DNA from: JADGRF01 sp035274465
GTDB lineage: Bacteria > Myxococcota_A > Polyangia > Polyangiales > JAFGIB01
Length of the DNA: 64,000 nt
Direction: 5' to 3'
NCBI GenBank assembly: GCA_035274465.1
Contig: DATEOF010000229.1
Location: 24,978 to 88,977, forward strand
The position numbers and the translations under genes are program-made. This document shows, in pieces, positions 50,532-59,632 of the stretch. The number at the start of each line of letters is the position of its first letter. Positions within the stretch are counted from its first letter, which is position 1. The notes under the pieces are model-generated. The model saw only the letters and a program-made list of their open reading frames with translations. It was not told the origin of the DNA and searched no databases.

Positions 50532-53500
50532 TGTCTCGAGCCGTGAGCGGCATGTCCAGGGTCACGCCGACCCTGCGCGCTTCCTCGAACAGCTGCATGT
50601 ACTGAGGCCGAGCGGCGCTCCCGCGCGCGTATTCGTCGAGTCGTTCGAGGTAGCGCCGGACCACGTCGTACTCGCCGGACTCGATCGCGACGCGGACGCG
50701 CGCCTCGTAGTCGATCACGCGATGCACCTCCGAAGCCTCCCGCCTCAGCTCGATCAAGGCGTCGAGCCGCTCGCCGGCTCGGGTGTGCTCTCCAACCTTC
50801 GCCTCGGCCACGGCGAGATCGCGAATCAGATCGCTCGCAGCACGGTGAATCCCCAGGGTCTCGCACTCGGCGAGCGCGGCACGACCGATCCTGCAGGCCT
50901 CCCTCGCCTGGCCGCGCGCAGTGAGTACGCTGACATGACCCGCGCACGCGGCCACCCACGACAGACGGTCTCGAAGCAACTCTTGCGGTGCTGCGAGGGC
51001 CGCTTGCATGGCGTGCTCGAACGCTGCCTGTGCGCTGGCGAGATCTCCGCGCAGTCGCTGGTAGTAGCCCTGCGCCAGGTAGTGTTGCGGCTTCCAACCC
51101 GGCGCGTCTTCGGCGAGCCGCGCCATCTGCTCGGCGACCTGCTTGGTACTCGCGAGGTCGCCCATGCGGTAGTGCGCGCCCAGCTCGTTGCGGAGCGGCG
51201 GCGTGAACATCTGTCGCCTGCTCGACTGCAGCGCGAGGATCTCCGCGCGCATGCGATAGTACTCGGCGCGCATCCGATCGCCCTCGACGATGCACGAGAT
51301 CCGCCGGATGTACATCGCGTTGACGCTCTGCAATGGATCGGCCTCGATCTCTCCGAGCCAGCGTTCTGCGCTCTCCAGACCGAACACGGTATCGATGAGC
51401 GCGAGCGTGGACGCCACCGCGTTTCGAATCACGTTCGCGTAGTCCTGGTCGTCGCCTTTCAACTGGCCGAGTCGTTCGTACACGGCGAGCGCTCGCTCCC
51501 GGCCCCGCTCGACACAACCGCGAAAGGCGAGGTCGTAGGCTGACACCGCGTTCTGCCAGAGTGCGTGAAGCAACGGGCTGAGCGGCGCGAACGGCTCGAG
51601 CAGCTCGGAGATGGAGTGCATCAGCGCCGCGTCGCGCGTACGCGCCCCGATGGCGATCGAGATCGCGACGTAGCGGGCGAGGAGACGAATCGCTTCGTCG
51701 ACGCGGTACACCCGCTCGCGTTCGGGGGCCGATGCATTCCGCGCGGCGGCCGCTGCGAGGGCGCGTTGCAGTCGTTCGACCGCAGGCAAGGTCGCATCGA
51801 GGCTGCGAAAATCGACGAGTCCACTGTCCAGCTCCAGGCGAGCTCGCCAGAAATCTGCGTGGCGCGCGTGGAGCTCGTTGTCCGCAATCACGCTGAGTGT
51901 GACGAGACAGCGCGCGATCTCGTGCTGCTCTCGCAGGGGTCGAGCCGAGGCGATTGCTCGGCGGAGCGCCTCCTCGAGCGTCACCGCGATGTCGGCCTGG
52001 CTCATACGAAACGGGAACGACAACGTCGAGCCCGCACCTTCGGGCATGCTCGCAATCTCGACCATCAGTCGGCCGAGCGCTCGCTCGGTCTCACCCGCCA
52101 TCAGCAGGTGCGGCACCTCGGGGAGAGAGGACGCGAAGTGCCGAGCGAGCGCGGCGTGGTGCTGGACGCTGCGCTCCTCGGTGACACCTGCGAGCAACAA
52201 AGCCCGATCGACGCCGTGCGGCAGCACGTACGTGTCGCCGTCGTTCGACAACACTCCTCGCTGAACCAGAATGTCGAGCGCCGAGTCGAGCTCCGCGGCG
52301 CCTTCGGGACCCAACAGCTCTGCATGGTCTGCGCGACTCAGGTACCCGGCGACGGCCAGCGCCTGGAGCTCGGCAATGCGACACGCGAGCGGCGGCAGGC
52401 TCGCGACGCGCGCGCGCAGCAACTCCTTGGCAGTCGCGGGAAGCTCCGTCAGCGTGAGGTCCGCCGGCAAGTGCCAGCTGCCCTCGGCGTAGCGGATCCA
52501 CTGCTTGTCGACCATGTGCTGCGCCACGGTCATCGCGGCGCTCGGGTTGCCCATCGCGATCTCCGCGATGCGATCACTCACCAGCGCGACGTTCGGAACC
52601 AACCCGAAGACGGACGAAAACAGCGACTCGAACTCGGCCTTGGTGAGCTCTCGCAAGCGCAAGCGCTGGCAGTGACTCGCGACCACGTCGAGTGCGGGAG
52701 AAGCTCCAGCCGCGCGCGGCGTCGTGACGCCGACCACCACGACGAGCGCACGGTGCGTGGCGCCGTGCGCCAGCGCCGCCAGTACACCGAGCGAGGCATC
52801 ATCGACCTGCTCCGCGTCATCGACCGTGATCAGGACCGGCTGTGTGCAGGTGACGGCTTGAATGAGCGCCGTGATCGCTGAGGACAATTTATCTGGCGCG
52901 CCTGCGAGCTCCGTCGTCGGACCCATGCCTGACGCTTCGACGAGCTGTTCGGCAAGATCGTACGCCACTCCGCAGGGCCGCTTGGCTGGTATCCGTCGCG
53001 CCCGGGCCGTGAGCATGCCCTGCGTCTTCGCTTCCAGGACGAAGGCTTCGAGCAAGCGAGAGCGACCCACGCCGGCGGCGCCTTCCAGCCACAGCCCACT
53101 CCCGCGTCCCGCGATCGCATGCCGCATGCTGCTACGAAACCGCTGCAGCTCGGGCTCGCGACCCACGAGCGTCGGCGCGTGGAGGTACGCCTGAGAGAAA
53201 TCACCCGCCTCGGGTCTGGCGATGCCCGCGATCGCCGCGAGCCGCTGCATCACCTCGAACGCGTTCCGCGGCCGGAACTCGGCTTCCACGCGCAGCATCG
53301 AGAGTAGGAGTGAATCGAGCTCGGGCGGAATCCCGTCTACGAGCTGACTCGGAGGGGGCGGCTTCGTGCGCCAGGCGCGGCGTAACTCCTCGAACGTGCT
53401 GACTTCGAAGGGTGGTCGACCCGTGAGCGTGTAGTACAGCGTGGCGCCGAGCGAGAACAGATCGGTTCGCGCGTCGAGCATCGTGCCCAGGATGGACTCG

Positions 53501-54000
53501 GGCGCGATGAACGCCGGCGTTCCCACCACCTGCCGGGAGGGACCCATGTTCACGAGCGCACCGAAGTCGATGAGCTTCGCGCGACCATCGCTCGTGTGGT
53601 GCACGTTTCGCGGACTCAGATCGCGGTGGACGTAGCGGCGCGAGTGTAGAAGTGCCAGTGCAGAGCAGATCTGCACGCCGAGCTCACACACCCCACGGAA
53701 CGTGCTCGGCGGACGTGCCGTCAGGTCACCTCCATCGAGCAACTCCATCGTATAGAAGGGTCCCGAAGCGTCGGTCCCGAAGTCGAAGACTTCCACGATA
53801 CTCGGGTGCGAGAGTTGCGCGAGCACGTAAAACTCGCGCTCGAACAACGTTCGAAGCCTGCGTTGGTTCTCCGCGTCTCCCGCCGTTACCAGCCGCTTGA
53901 GTGCGAGGTCGCTGCTCCGCTTCGTGTCGCGCGCGCGGTACACGATGGCCGAGCCCCCGCGGCCCAACTCTTCCAGGACCGTATAGCGGCTACCGATCAC
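50512..54000 (-). CDS. Cassette B kinase 2: Ser/Thr kinase-NTPase-like-TPR protein
   Basis: 1162 residues; its start overlaps the kinase 1 stop by 11 bp. Kinase ~1-260: EELGRGGSAIVYRARDTK, LALKRLV, YVHRDLSPRNVHH (Ser in place of the loop Lys), LIDFGALVNMG, GTPAFIAPES. NTPase-like region: EGAAGVGRSRLLEAFVLEAK near 305 (Arg for the P-loop Lys) and VLITVDDAEQVDDASLG near 405. Helical repeats run to the end. Gene-by-gene similarity to cassette A kinase 2 is obvious (FYTMELLDGGDL, DARTDLFSLG, VMQRLAAIAG). It ends about 200 residues earlier and lacks the GAF-like C-terminus. Confidence 0.9.
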   Translation of the reverse strand: MIGSRYTVLEELGRGGSAIVYRARDTKRSSDLALKRLVTAGDAENQRRLRTLFEREFYVLAQLSHPSIVEVFDFGTDASGPFYTMELLDGGDLTARPPSTFRGVCELGVQICSALALLHSRRYVHRDLSPRNVHHTSDGRAKLIDFGALVNMGPSRQVVGTPAFIAPESILGTMLDARTDLFSLGATLYYTLTGRPPFEVSTFEELRRAWRTKPPPPSQLVDGIPPELDSLLLSMLRVEAEFRPRNAFEVMQRLAAIAGIARPEAGDFSQAYLHAPTLVGREPELQRFRSSMRHAIAGRGSGLWLEGAAGVGRSRLLEAFVLEAKTQGMLTARARRIPAKRPCGVAYDLAEQLVEASGMGPTTELAGAPDKLSSAITALIQAVTCTQPVLITVDDAEQVDDASLGVLAALAHGATHRALVVVVGVTTPRAAGASPALDVVASHCQRLRLRELTKAEFESLFSSVFGLVPNVALVSDRIAEIAMGNPSAAMTVAQHMVDKQWIRYAEGSWHLPADLTLTELPATAKELLRARVASLPPLACRIAELQALAVAGYLSRADHAELLGPEGAAELDSALDILVQRGVLSNDGDTYVLPHGVDRALLLAGVTEERSVQHHAALARHFASSLPEVPHLLMAGETERALGRLMVEIASMPEGAGSTLSFPFRMSQADIAVTLEEALRRAIASARPLREQHEIARCLVTLSVIADNELHARHADFWRARLELDSGLVDFRSLDATLPAVERLQRALAAAAARNASAPERERVYRVDEAIRLLARYVAISIAIGARTRDAALMHSISELLEPFAPLSPLLHALWQNAVSAYDLAFRGCVERGRERALAVYERLGQLKGDDQDYANVIRNAVASTLALIDTVFGLESAERWLGEIEADPLQSVNAMYIRRISCIVEGDRMRAEYYRMRAEILALQSSRRQMFTPPLRNELGAHYRMGDLASTKQVAEQMARLAEDAPGWKPQHYLAQGYYQRLRGDLASAQAAFEHAMQAALAAPQELLRDRLSWVAACAGHVSVLTARGQAREACRIGRAALAECETLGIHRAASDLIRDLAVAEAKVGEHTRAGERLDALIELRREASEVHRVIDYEARVRVAIESGEYDVVRRYLERLDEYARGSAARPQYMQLFEEARRVGVTLDMPLTARDTTAYSR

Positions 54001-57000
54001 TGCCCTTCAGCTCTGGATAACCCGACCACATCTCACTCAGCGGATCGACGAAGCCCAGTTCACGCAAGCGTTGCTCGTAGACGGACACGATCGCAGCTCC
54101 TTCGTTCCCGCCGATCATGTGCCCGAGCGCGCAGCGCTCGCGTGCTTCTTCGCCGGGCGCAGCACTGCCGAGAGCCTCCACCGCGGTCTTCATCAGCTCC
54201 ACGGCTTCCTGACCTCGACCAGCGAGGTACGCGAGGCGCGCGCGCGTGCGCGTCGCGAGCACCACACGACCTTCCGCGAAGGGTGAGCGTGCGGCCATCT
54301 TGAGAGGGCCGCGGACCACGGCTTCAATGTCCTCGGTGCGCGCCTCCACGACGTGGCGATTGACGAGGTAGCGCAGCCGAGCGCCGTACGCGAGCACGTT
54401 CAGGTACGCGCTCCGGTGCACCAGCGACTTCTCCCAGCGTGCCCAGGCTTCTTCCAACCAGGCGTCCGCCCAAGCGTAGTCGTGCGTTCCGCAAGCCACC
54501 CGCATGACGGAAATCATGTGCAGGGTGTGGTACGGACCGAAGCGCTGGTTCGGAAGCAGCGCACGCTCCTCGAGCAGCCTCTGCTTCGCGCTCTCGAGTT
54601 GGTTGAACACGCCATCCAACGCGGTCTGGTCGAGTGTGAGCTGGAGCAGTGCGCACTGGTTGTGGGTGGCGATGGCCTCCGCGCGTGCATCCGCGAGCTC
54701 CGTGGCAGCGCGCAGGTATTGCCCTGCCGAGATCAGTGCGCCGATGCGTACCGCGACGACCACGAAGCGATGGTAGTAGTCTCCCGTGCCCGGCTTGGCG
54801 CGATATAGCCGTTCAGCTTCGTACGCCGGCTCCAGGATGTCTTGCGAGCGGCCGAGCATGAACGAACAGAGCGCGCGCCCGGTCAGCACAGAAGCGTGGA
54901 GGATCTGGTCGTCCTGCGCATCCGCGAGGGCCTTCGCACGCTCGAGCAAAGCATCTGCCTCTTGCGCGGCCTTGGGAGATCCGTTCACGCACTTGACGAT
55001 GGCAGCTGCACACAACGCTCGACCGATGTTGTACGGATCCCTGGAAGCGAGCGCGGCGCGCAGAGACCGGCGCTCGAACCAAGCCGCGAGCAGCGGATCG
55101 AACGATTGGTACTCGACGGATAGCGCGACGTACAACTCGAGCGTCGCGGACGTACTCGGAGGGGGTGGCTCCGTCCGCGGCGTGAACTCGAGGCCGCGGA
55201 TAGCGAGTGCGGCATGGTCCCAACCGATCGCAGCAAACAGCGCCGCGTCGGACCCAGGGACCCGGATGTCGAGGGCCGCCAGAACGTCACGCGCAATGCG
55301 ATCGCCGCGCTCGAACTCTCCGGAGCGAATGTAGTGCGATGCGGCCAGCCGCATGTAGTGCACGGCCTCCGTTGGAGCCATGCGTTTGGCCAGGTCGAGG
55401 TACGCTTCGGCGGCGCGCTCACCGTGACCGGCGCGCGACAGACAATCTGCCAGCCGCTGGAGGAACGGCAGGTGCTCGGATTCGGTGGAGCTCGCGAGCT
55501 CGATGCAGCCACGGTAAAGCTCGATCGCTCGCTCGAACGCGAGGGCGGAGTCCGCGCGCTCGGCGGCCAGTGCACCGTAGCGCAGTGCCGCGGACGGCTG
55601 CGCCGCTCCGAGGGCAAGGACGTGCAGCCAGCCCGGATCGACGTCGGCGGTGTTCTCCAGCGCGGCGAGCAACTCTGCGTGGGTTCGGATGCTCTCCGCC
55701 GGATCGATGGATGCCAACACGCCTTCGCGAACTCGGTCATGGTAGACCTCGAGCATCCGGGAGCCACGTGTATCGCGCACGCGCACCAGGCGGAGGCTCC
55801 GCATGCCGTGCAGCAGACCCCGCGGCTCACCGCGCACATCCGCCGCGCGGACCGCCAGGTTCTGTGCCACGGGCCGCCCCGCGACCGCGAGCACGTTGAG
55901 CATGCGCATCGCCTCGGCTGACAGCAGGTTCGTCGACTGGTCGACGAGTTGCTCGACGGACAGCTCATCGACCACCAGGTCGCCGCGCGTGAACTTGGCG
56001 TGCGCCAGCGTCGCGAGCTGGGAGACCAGGTACGGACTGCCCTGGGACTCGCTGGCGATGCGCTGAACCAGCTCGGGGCGTTGGAGGGCCAAGGGGCCCA
56101 GACGCGACTCGCACAATTCGCGAACTGCTTCCGGCTGCAGGCCGGATAGATCGACGACGCGTTCCTCGCATTGCCTCGTCCGCGGTGTCGCCGAAAACAG
56201 CTCTTGCAGACACGGACTCGTCGCCACTTCGTCGACGCGGTAGCTGTAGACCAGCAGGATCGCCGAGGACGCAAGTTGCTCCGGCCAGGCTTTGAGGATG
56301 TTGGCGCTGTCGAGATCTCCCCACTGCAGGTCGTCGAACCAGAGTACGAGCGGCCGCGTCGACGCGATCTTCGCGAGCATTTCGCGGAGCGCGCGCTCGC
56401 CGCGCATGCGTTGTTCGAATCCTTCCAGGCGCGCTCGAGAGGTCTCGACGGTGCGGCGCACGCTCGGAATTCGCTGGAGCGTTGGAAACAGCTGGGCGAG
56501 GAGCGGGATGTCGGAAGGAACGAGTCGCCCGAGGGTGAAGTCGTCGAGATCGAGCAGGAATCCGACGAGAGAATCCACGATACCGTCGATGGCCTTGTAC
56601 GGCATCGCCTCGCGCTCGTTGCAGCGATTCCGCAGCACGAGCGGAGGGTTCTCCATCATGTAGCCAGGGGCGTCCTCGATCTGCGCGAGGAACCGTTGCA
56701 CGAGGGTCGTCTTGCCGGAGCCCGAGGTGCCCGTGACACGCGCTATGACGCACTGGCCGGTACGCGCGTCGACCAGAGACTCCGTCAGCTGGTTCAGCTC
56801 GGACTCGCGACCGACCACGGGCGGCGCGTTTCTCGTCCGAGAGATCGCCTGCGTCGTGTGAAACTGATCGAGCGTGAGCGGGACTTCAGTCGCCGATTGG
56901 CCGCGCAGCTGCGTGAGGACCTTCAGAATCTGTTCGCCGCTCGGCCGCTTGGTCGGGTCGCGCGCGAGGAGGTCGTCGCAGAGCCGTGTCAACTCGAGGG

Positions 57001-57841
57001 GCAAATCCGAGACGATCTGCCGCAGCGGTGGCGCATCGGTCGTCGTCTTGCGAGTAATGATCTCGGTCGCGCTTCGACCCTCGATCGGAAGCTCGCCGCT
57101 CAAGGCTTCGTAGAGCATCACGCCGAATGCATACCAATCGGCGGGTTCGCCGAGGTCGCCGCCAGCGGCCTGTTCGGGAGCCATGTAGGCCGGCGTTCCA
57201 GCGATCGACCCATCTCGCGTGAGCAAGCCGTCTTCCGCATCGAGACCGCGCACGAGCCCAAAATCCAGCACCGCCACGCGCTTGCCGGTGACCATGACGT
57301 TGCTCGGCTTCAGGTCTCGGTGAAGCATGCCGGCTTGATGCAGCGCGCGGATCCCGTTCGCGAGTTGCTGGAAGGCTTCGAGGATGAGCTCGAGATCGAC
57401 GCGTTCCACGTCGTTGGCAGGAGCCTGCAGCTCGCGCGTTGGCTGGAGCGAAACAGAATTCGTTGCGCCCGCCGGACGCTCCAGATGCGTCAGCAGATCC
57501 GTGCCGTCGAGATACTCCATGGTCAGGAACCAGCCGTCGCTGGTCGCGTCCAGGTCGTAGATCTGGACCAGGTTCTCGTGGCGCACGTCGGCGAGCGAGC
57601 GGAACTCTCGCTTCAGTCGAAGAACACTCTTCGGATCGAGCCGCAGGAGCTTCTTGAGTGCGAGGAGTCCGCCGGTTTCCCGATCGCGAACCAGGTACAC
57701 CGCGCCTACACCGCCCTGGCCGAGCATGCGGAGCGTTTCGTATCGCTCCTCGAGCGATGAGGCGTGGCTCAAGAACGGACTGCCTGACAAGAAGTTAGGC
57801 CGAGGCTGGAAAGTCGGAGCAGCTCGGCTACTAGCTAACAA
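53990..57841 (-). CDS. Cassette B kinase 1: Ser/Thr kinase-STAND NTPase-TPR protein
   Basis: Up to 1283 residues from TTG 57841; no ATG precedes the kinase domain, so the exact start is uncertain. Kinase ~34-310: MLGQGGVGAVYLVRDRETGG, LALKKLLRLD, MLHRDLKPSNVM, VLDFGLVRGLD, GTPAYMAPEQAAGG. NTPase: VTGTSGSGKTTLVQRFLAQI near 365-380 (canonical Walker A) and LVLWFDDLQWGDLDS near 497. TPR-like helices follow to the end (FERAIELYRGCIELASS, ADCLSRAGHGERAAEAYLDL). It is the clear paralogue of cassette A kinase 1 and first in the two-gene operon. A linker insert of ~20 residues lies in the kinase domain (QPTRELQAPANDVER). Confidence 0.9.
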   Translation of the reverse strand: MLASSRAAPTFQPRPNFLSGSPFLSHASSLEERYETLRMLGQGGVGAVYLVRDRETGGLLALKKLLRLDPKSVLRLKREFRSLADVRHENLVQIYDLDATSDGWFLTMEYLDGTDLLTHLERPAGATNSVSLQPTRELQAPANDVERVDLELILEAFQQLANGIRALHQAGMLHRDLKPSNVMVTGKRVAVLDFGLVRGLDAEDGLLTRDGSIAGTPAYMAPEQAAGGDLGEPADWYAFGVMLYEALSGELPIEGRSATEIITRKTTTDAPPLRQIVSDLPLELTRLCDDLLARDPTKRPSGEQILKVLTQLRGQSATEVPLTLDQFHTTQAISRTRNAPPVVGRESELNQLTESLVDARTGQCVIARVTGTSGSGKTTLVQRFLAQIEDAPGYMMENPPLVLRNRCNEREAMPYKAIDGIVDSLVGFLLDLDDFTLGRLVPSDIPLLAQLFPTLQRIPSVRRTVETSRARLEGFEQRMRGERALREMLAKIASTRPLVLWFDDLQWGDLDSANILKAWPEQLASSAILLVYSYRVDEVATSPCLQELFSATPRTRQCEERVVDLSGLQPEAVRELCESRLGPLALQRPELVQRIASESQGSPYLVSQLATLAHAKFTRGDLVVDELSVEQLVDQSTNLLSAEAMRMLNVLAVAGRPVAQNLAVRAADVRGEPRGLLHGMRSLRLVRVRDTRGSRMLEVYHDRVREGVLASIDPAESIRTHAELLAALENTADVDPGWLHVLALGAAQPSAALRYGALAAERADSALAFERAIELYRGCIELASSTESEHLPFLQRLADCLSRAGHGERAAEAYLDLAKRMAPTEAVHYMRLAASHYIRSGEFERGDRIARDVLAALDIRVPGSDAALFAAIGWDHAALAIRGLEFTPRTEPPPPSTSATLELYVALSVEYQSFDPLLAAWFERRSLRAALASRDPYNIGRALCAAAIVKCVNGSPKAAQEADALLERAKALADAQDDQILHASVLTGRALCSFMLGRSQDILEPAYEAERLYRAKPGTGDYYHRFVVVAVRIGALISAGQYLRAATELADARAEAIATHNQCALLQLTLDQTALDGVFNQLESAKQRLLEERALLPNQRFGPYHTLHMISVMRVACGTHDYAWADAWLEEAWARWEKSLVHRSAYLNVLAYGARLRYLVNRHVVEARTEDIEAVVRGPLKMAARSPFAEGRVVLATRTRARLAYLAGRGQEAVELMKTAVEALGSAAPGEEARERCALGHMIGGNEGAAIVSVYEQRLRELGFVDPLSEMWSGYPELKGSDR

Positions 57842-57989
57842 CTATACCACGACGTGCTCGAGCAATTGAGGCGCGCCGGCACGACGTGTAGGCCTCCGTG
57901 GTCCCCCGCGCGAAGTGTTCCAAAATGCAACGCGTTGAGGTCTTGTTAAGCCGAGGAATGAAACGTGTGGGTGCGAGTTGACCGCGGAA

Positions 57990-58727
57990 ATGCATACGTC
58001 CCCGCTGGTCCGCTCCGTGTTTCTGGGAGGGTTCTTCCTGCTGCTTTGCGCGGCTGGCTGTGTCGGAGGCGACGCTCCGAAAGATCCGTATCCAACTCCG
58101 GATGCAGGTGGAGGGGGACACGCTGGCAAGGCACCGGACCGCGACGCTGCTGCCCCTGACACGACTAAAGCCGGCGCAGCTGCCAGCCGCTTTCCGTTAG
58201 TCGCAGGCTCGACCTGGACGTACCGGCACGTCACCCCGGACAAGGATCCCTGGGACGAAGTCGCGACGTTGAGCGACATCACGTATGACGGCGCGCCGGC
58301 GTTCGTGCTCGCCGATCAAGAGGATGCGCAGGGCGCCGAGACGCGCAGCACGCTCGTGGTGCAAGGCACCGGCGTGTACCGGGCATTCCGTGAAGTTCGC
58401 GTGCACGACGCGCTCGCGCTGCAAGTGCGCTACGACCCCGCGTTCCTGCGCTTCGACGAGTCCTGGGACACGAACGGCCAAACCGAGACACTGCACGACG
58501 ACTGGGTACAGACCTGCGATCTCGGCGACACCGATGATTTCATCAAGGACCTGGGGTTTGCGGGCCGCGACGTGGGTGCAGAGCGTTTGCGCTTGTTGGT
58601 GGACGCCACGCAAACCAACGTGCAGCCCAACACCGCGGCGCTCGAACAACCGAGGCCGTTGCCGGCGATCCCCTACTTCGATCTGGACAACACCGAGCTC
58701 GTGGCGGAGCTGCAACTGGAGATTTGA
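57990..58727 (+). CDS. Lipoprotein of unknown function
   Basis: 245 residues from ATG 57990 (in-frame TTG 57978 is possible; gcgga upstream). Lipobox CAAGC in FFLLLCAAGCVGG. A Pro/Gly/Asp linker (~25-60) leads to a compact beta-rich domain: FPLVAGSTWTYRHVTPDKDP, DEVATLSDITYDGAPAFVLA, VQGTGVYRAFREVRVHDALA and PYFDLDNTELVAELQLEI. The 'pleasing start' FPL..GSTWTY resembles myxobacterial lipoproteins with a single domain that begins by reporting a total value. No function is recognised. It is 23 bp from the CheR gene. Confidence 0.6.
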   Translation: MHTSPLVRSVFLGGFFLLLCAAGCVGGDAPKDPYPTPDAGGGGHAGKAPDRDAAAPDTTKAGAAASRFPLVAGSTWTYRHVTPDKDPWDEVATLSDITYDGAPAFVLADQEDAQGAETRSTLVVQGTGVYRAFREVRVHDALALQVRYDPAFLRFDESWDTNGQTETLHDDWVQTCDLGDTDDFIKDLGFAGRDVGAERLRLLVDATQTNVQPNTAALEQPRPLPAIPYFDLDNTELVAELQLEI

Positions 58728-58750
58728 GGGCGTTCGGCTAACCTCGCCGC

Positions 58751-59566
58751 ATGCGCGACGCCGAATACTTCGACCTGATGCGTTGGGCGCTGCCTCGCAT
58801 GGGCCTGCGCTGGTCCGCGTTTCGGCGGGTCAAACGGCAAGTCTGCAAGCGCATCCGAGCGCGCGTGCATGCGCTGGAGTTGACCGATGCCCAGGCGTAC
58901 GCGCAGTACCTCGAACGCCATCCCGACGAATGGGCGACGCTCGAGGCGATGTGCGGGATCACGATCTCTCGCTTCTATCGCGACCGCCCGGTCTTCGATG
59001 TACTCGCGAAGGACGTTCTACCGAGGCTCACCAGCCAGCTGGAACCAGGCGAGTCGCTGCGGGTGTGGAGTGCTGGATGCGCCTCGGGCGAGGAGCCCTA
59101 CTCGATCGCGCTGATCTGGGAGCTCGAGGTCTCGCCACGGTTTCCTGGCCGCGAGCTTCAGGTGATTGCGACCGAGCGCAACCGACACTTGCTCGCGCGC
59201 GCCGCAGCTGCGTGCTATCGACACAGCTCGCTGCGTGAGCTTCCCGCCGCCTGGGTCGCGAGCGCGTTCACGAACGTCGCCGACGGCTGGTGCCTCGACC
59301 CGAAGCTCCTGAGCAGCGTGACTTTCGAACGCCAGGATCTCCGGCGGACGATGCCGTCGGGCCCCTTCCACGTCATCCTCTGCCGAAACCTGGCGTTCTC
59401 GTACTTCGAACTGTCAGAACAACACGCCGTGCAGCGAGCGTTGGTCGAGCGGCTCAGCTCGAACGGGCACCTCGTCATCGGGTTGAACGAGACGTTGCCG
59501 GAAGCAGAGCAGCTGGAGCAGCTGCCGCAGTCACCCTACATCCATCGCCGCCTGTGCACGGCATAG
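58751..59566 (+). CDS. CheR-family protein-glutamate methyltransferase
   Basis: 271 residues. N-terminal helical CheR domain with RVKRQVCKRIRARVHALEL and ITISRFYRDRPVFDVLAKDV; C-terminal SAM domain with LRVWSAGCASGEEPYSIALI, VIATERNRHLLARA and HVILCRNLAFSYFELSEQHA (DIxCRN-like). All elements are conserved. It methylates glutamates of chemoreceptors, or of other targets when orphan. No receptor, CheB, CheA or CheW gene is nearby, so it is an orphan or belongs to a distant che cluster. The family length (about 270-280) is normal. Confidence 0.9.
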   Translation: MRDAEYFDLMRWALPRMGLRWSAFRRVKRQVCKRIRARVHALELTDAQAYAQYLERHPDEWATLEAMCGITISRFYRDRPVFDVLAKDVLPRLTSQLEPGESLRVWSAGCASGEEPYSIALIWELEVSPRFPGRELQVIATERNRHLLARAAAACYRHSSLRELPAAWVASAFTNVADGWCLDPKLLSSVTFERQDLRRTMPSGPFHVILCRNLAFSYFELSEQHAVQRALVERLSSNGHLVIGLNETLPEAEQLEQLPQSPYIHRRLCTA

Positions 59567-59632
59567 CTCAGTGTCCGTGAGCCGTCTCAAGTCGGCCAAA
59601 GCACTTTTGACTAACCCCATTCTCGGTCGAGC

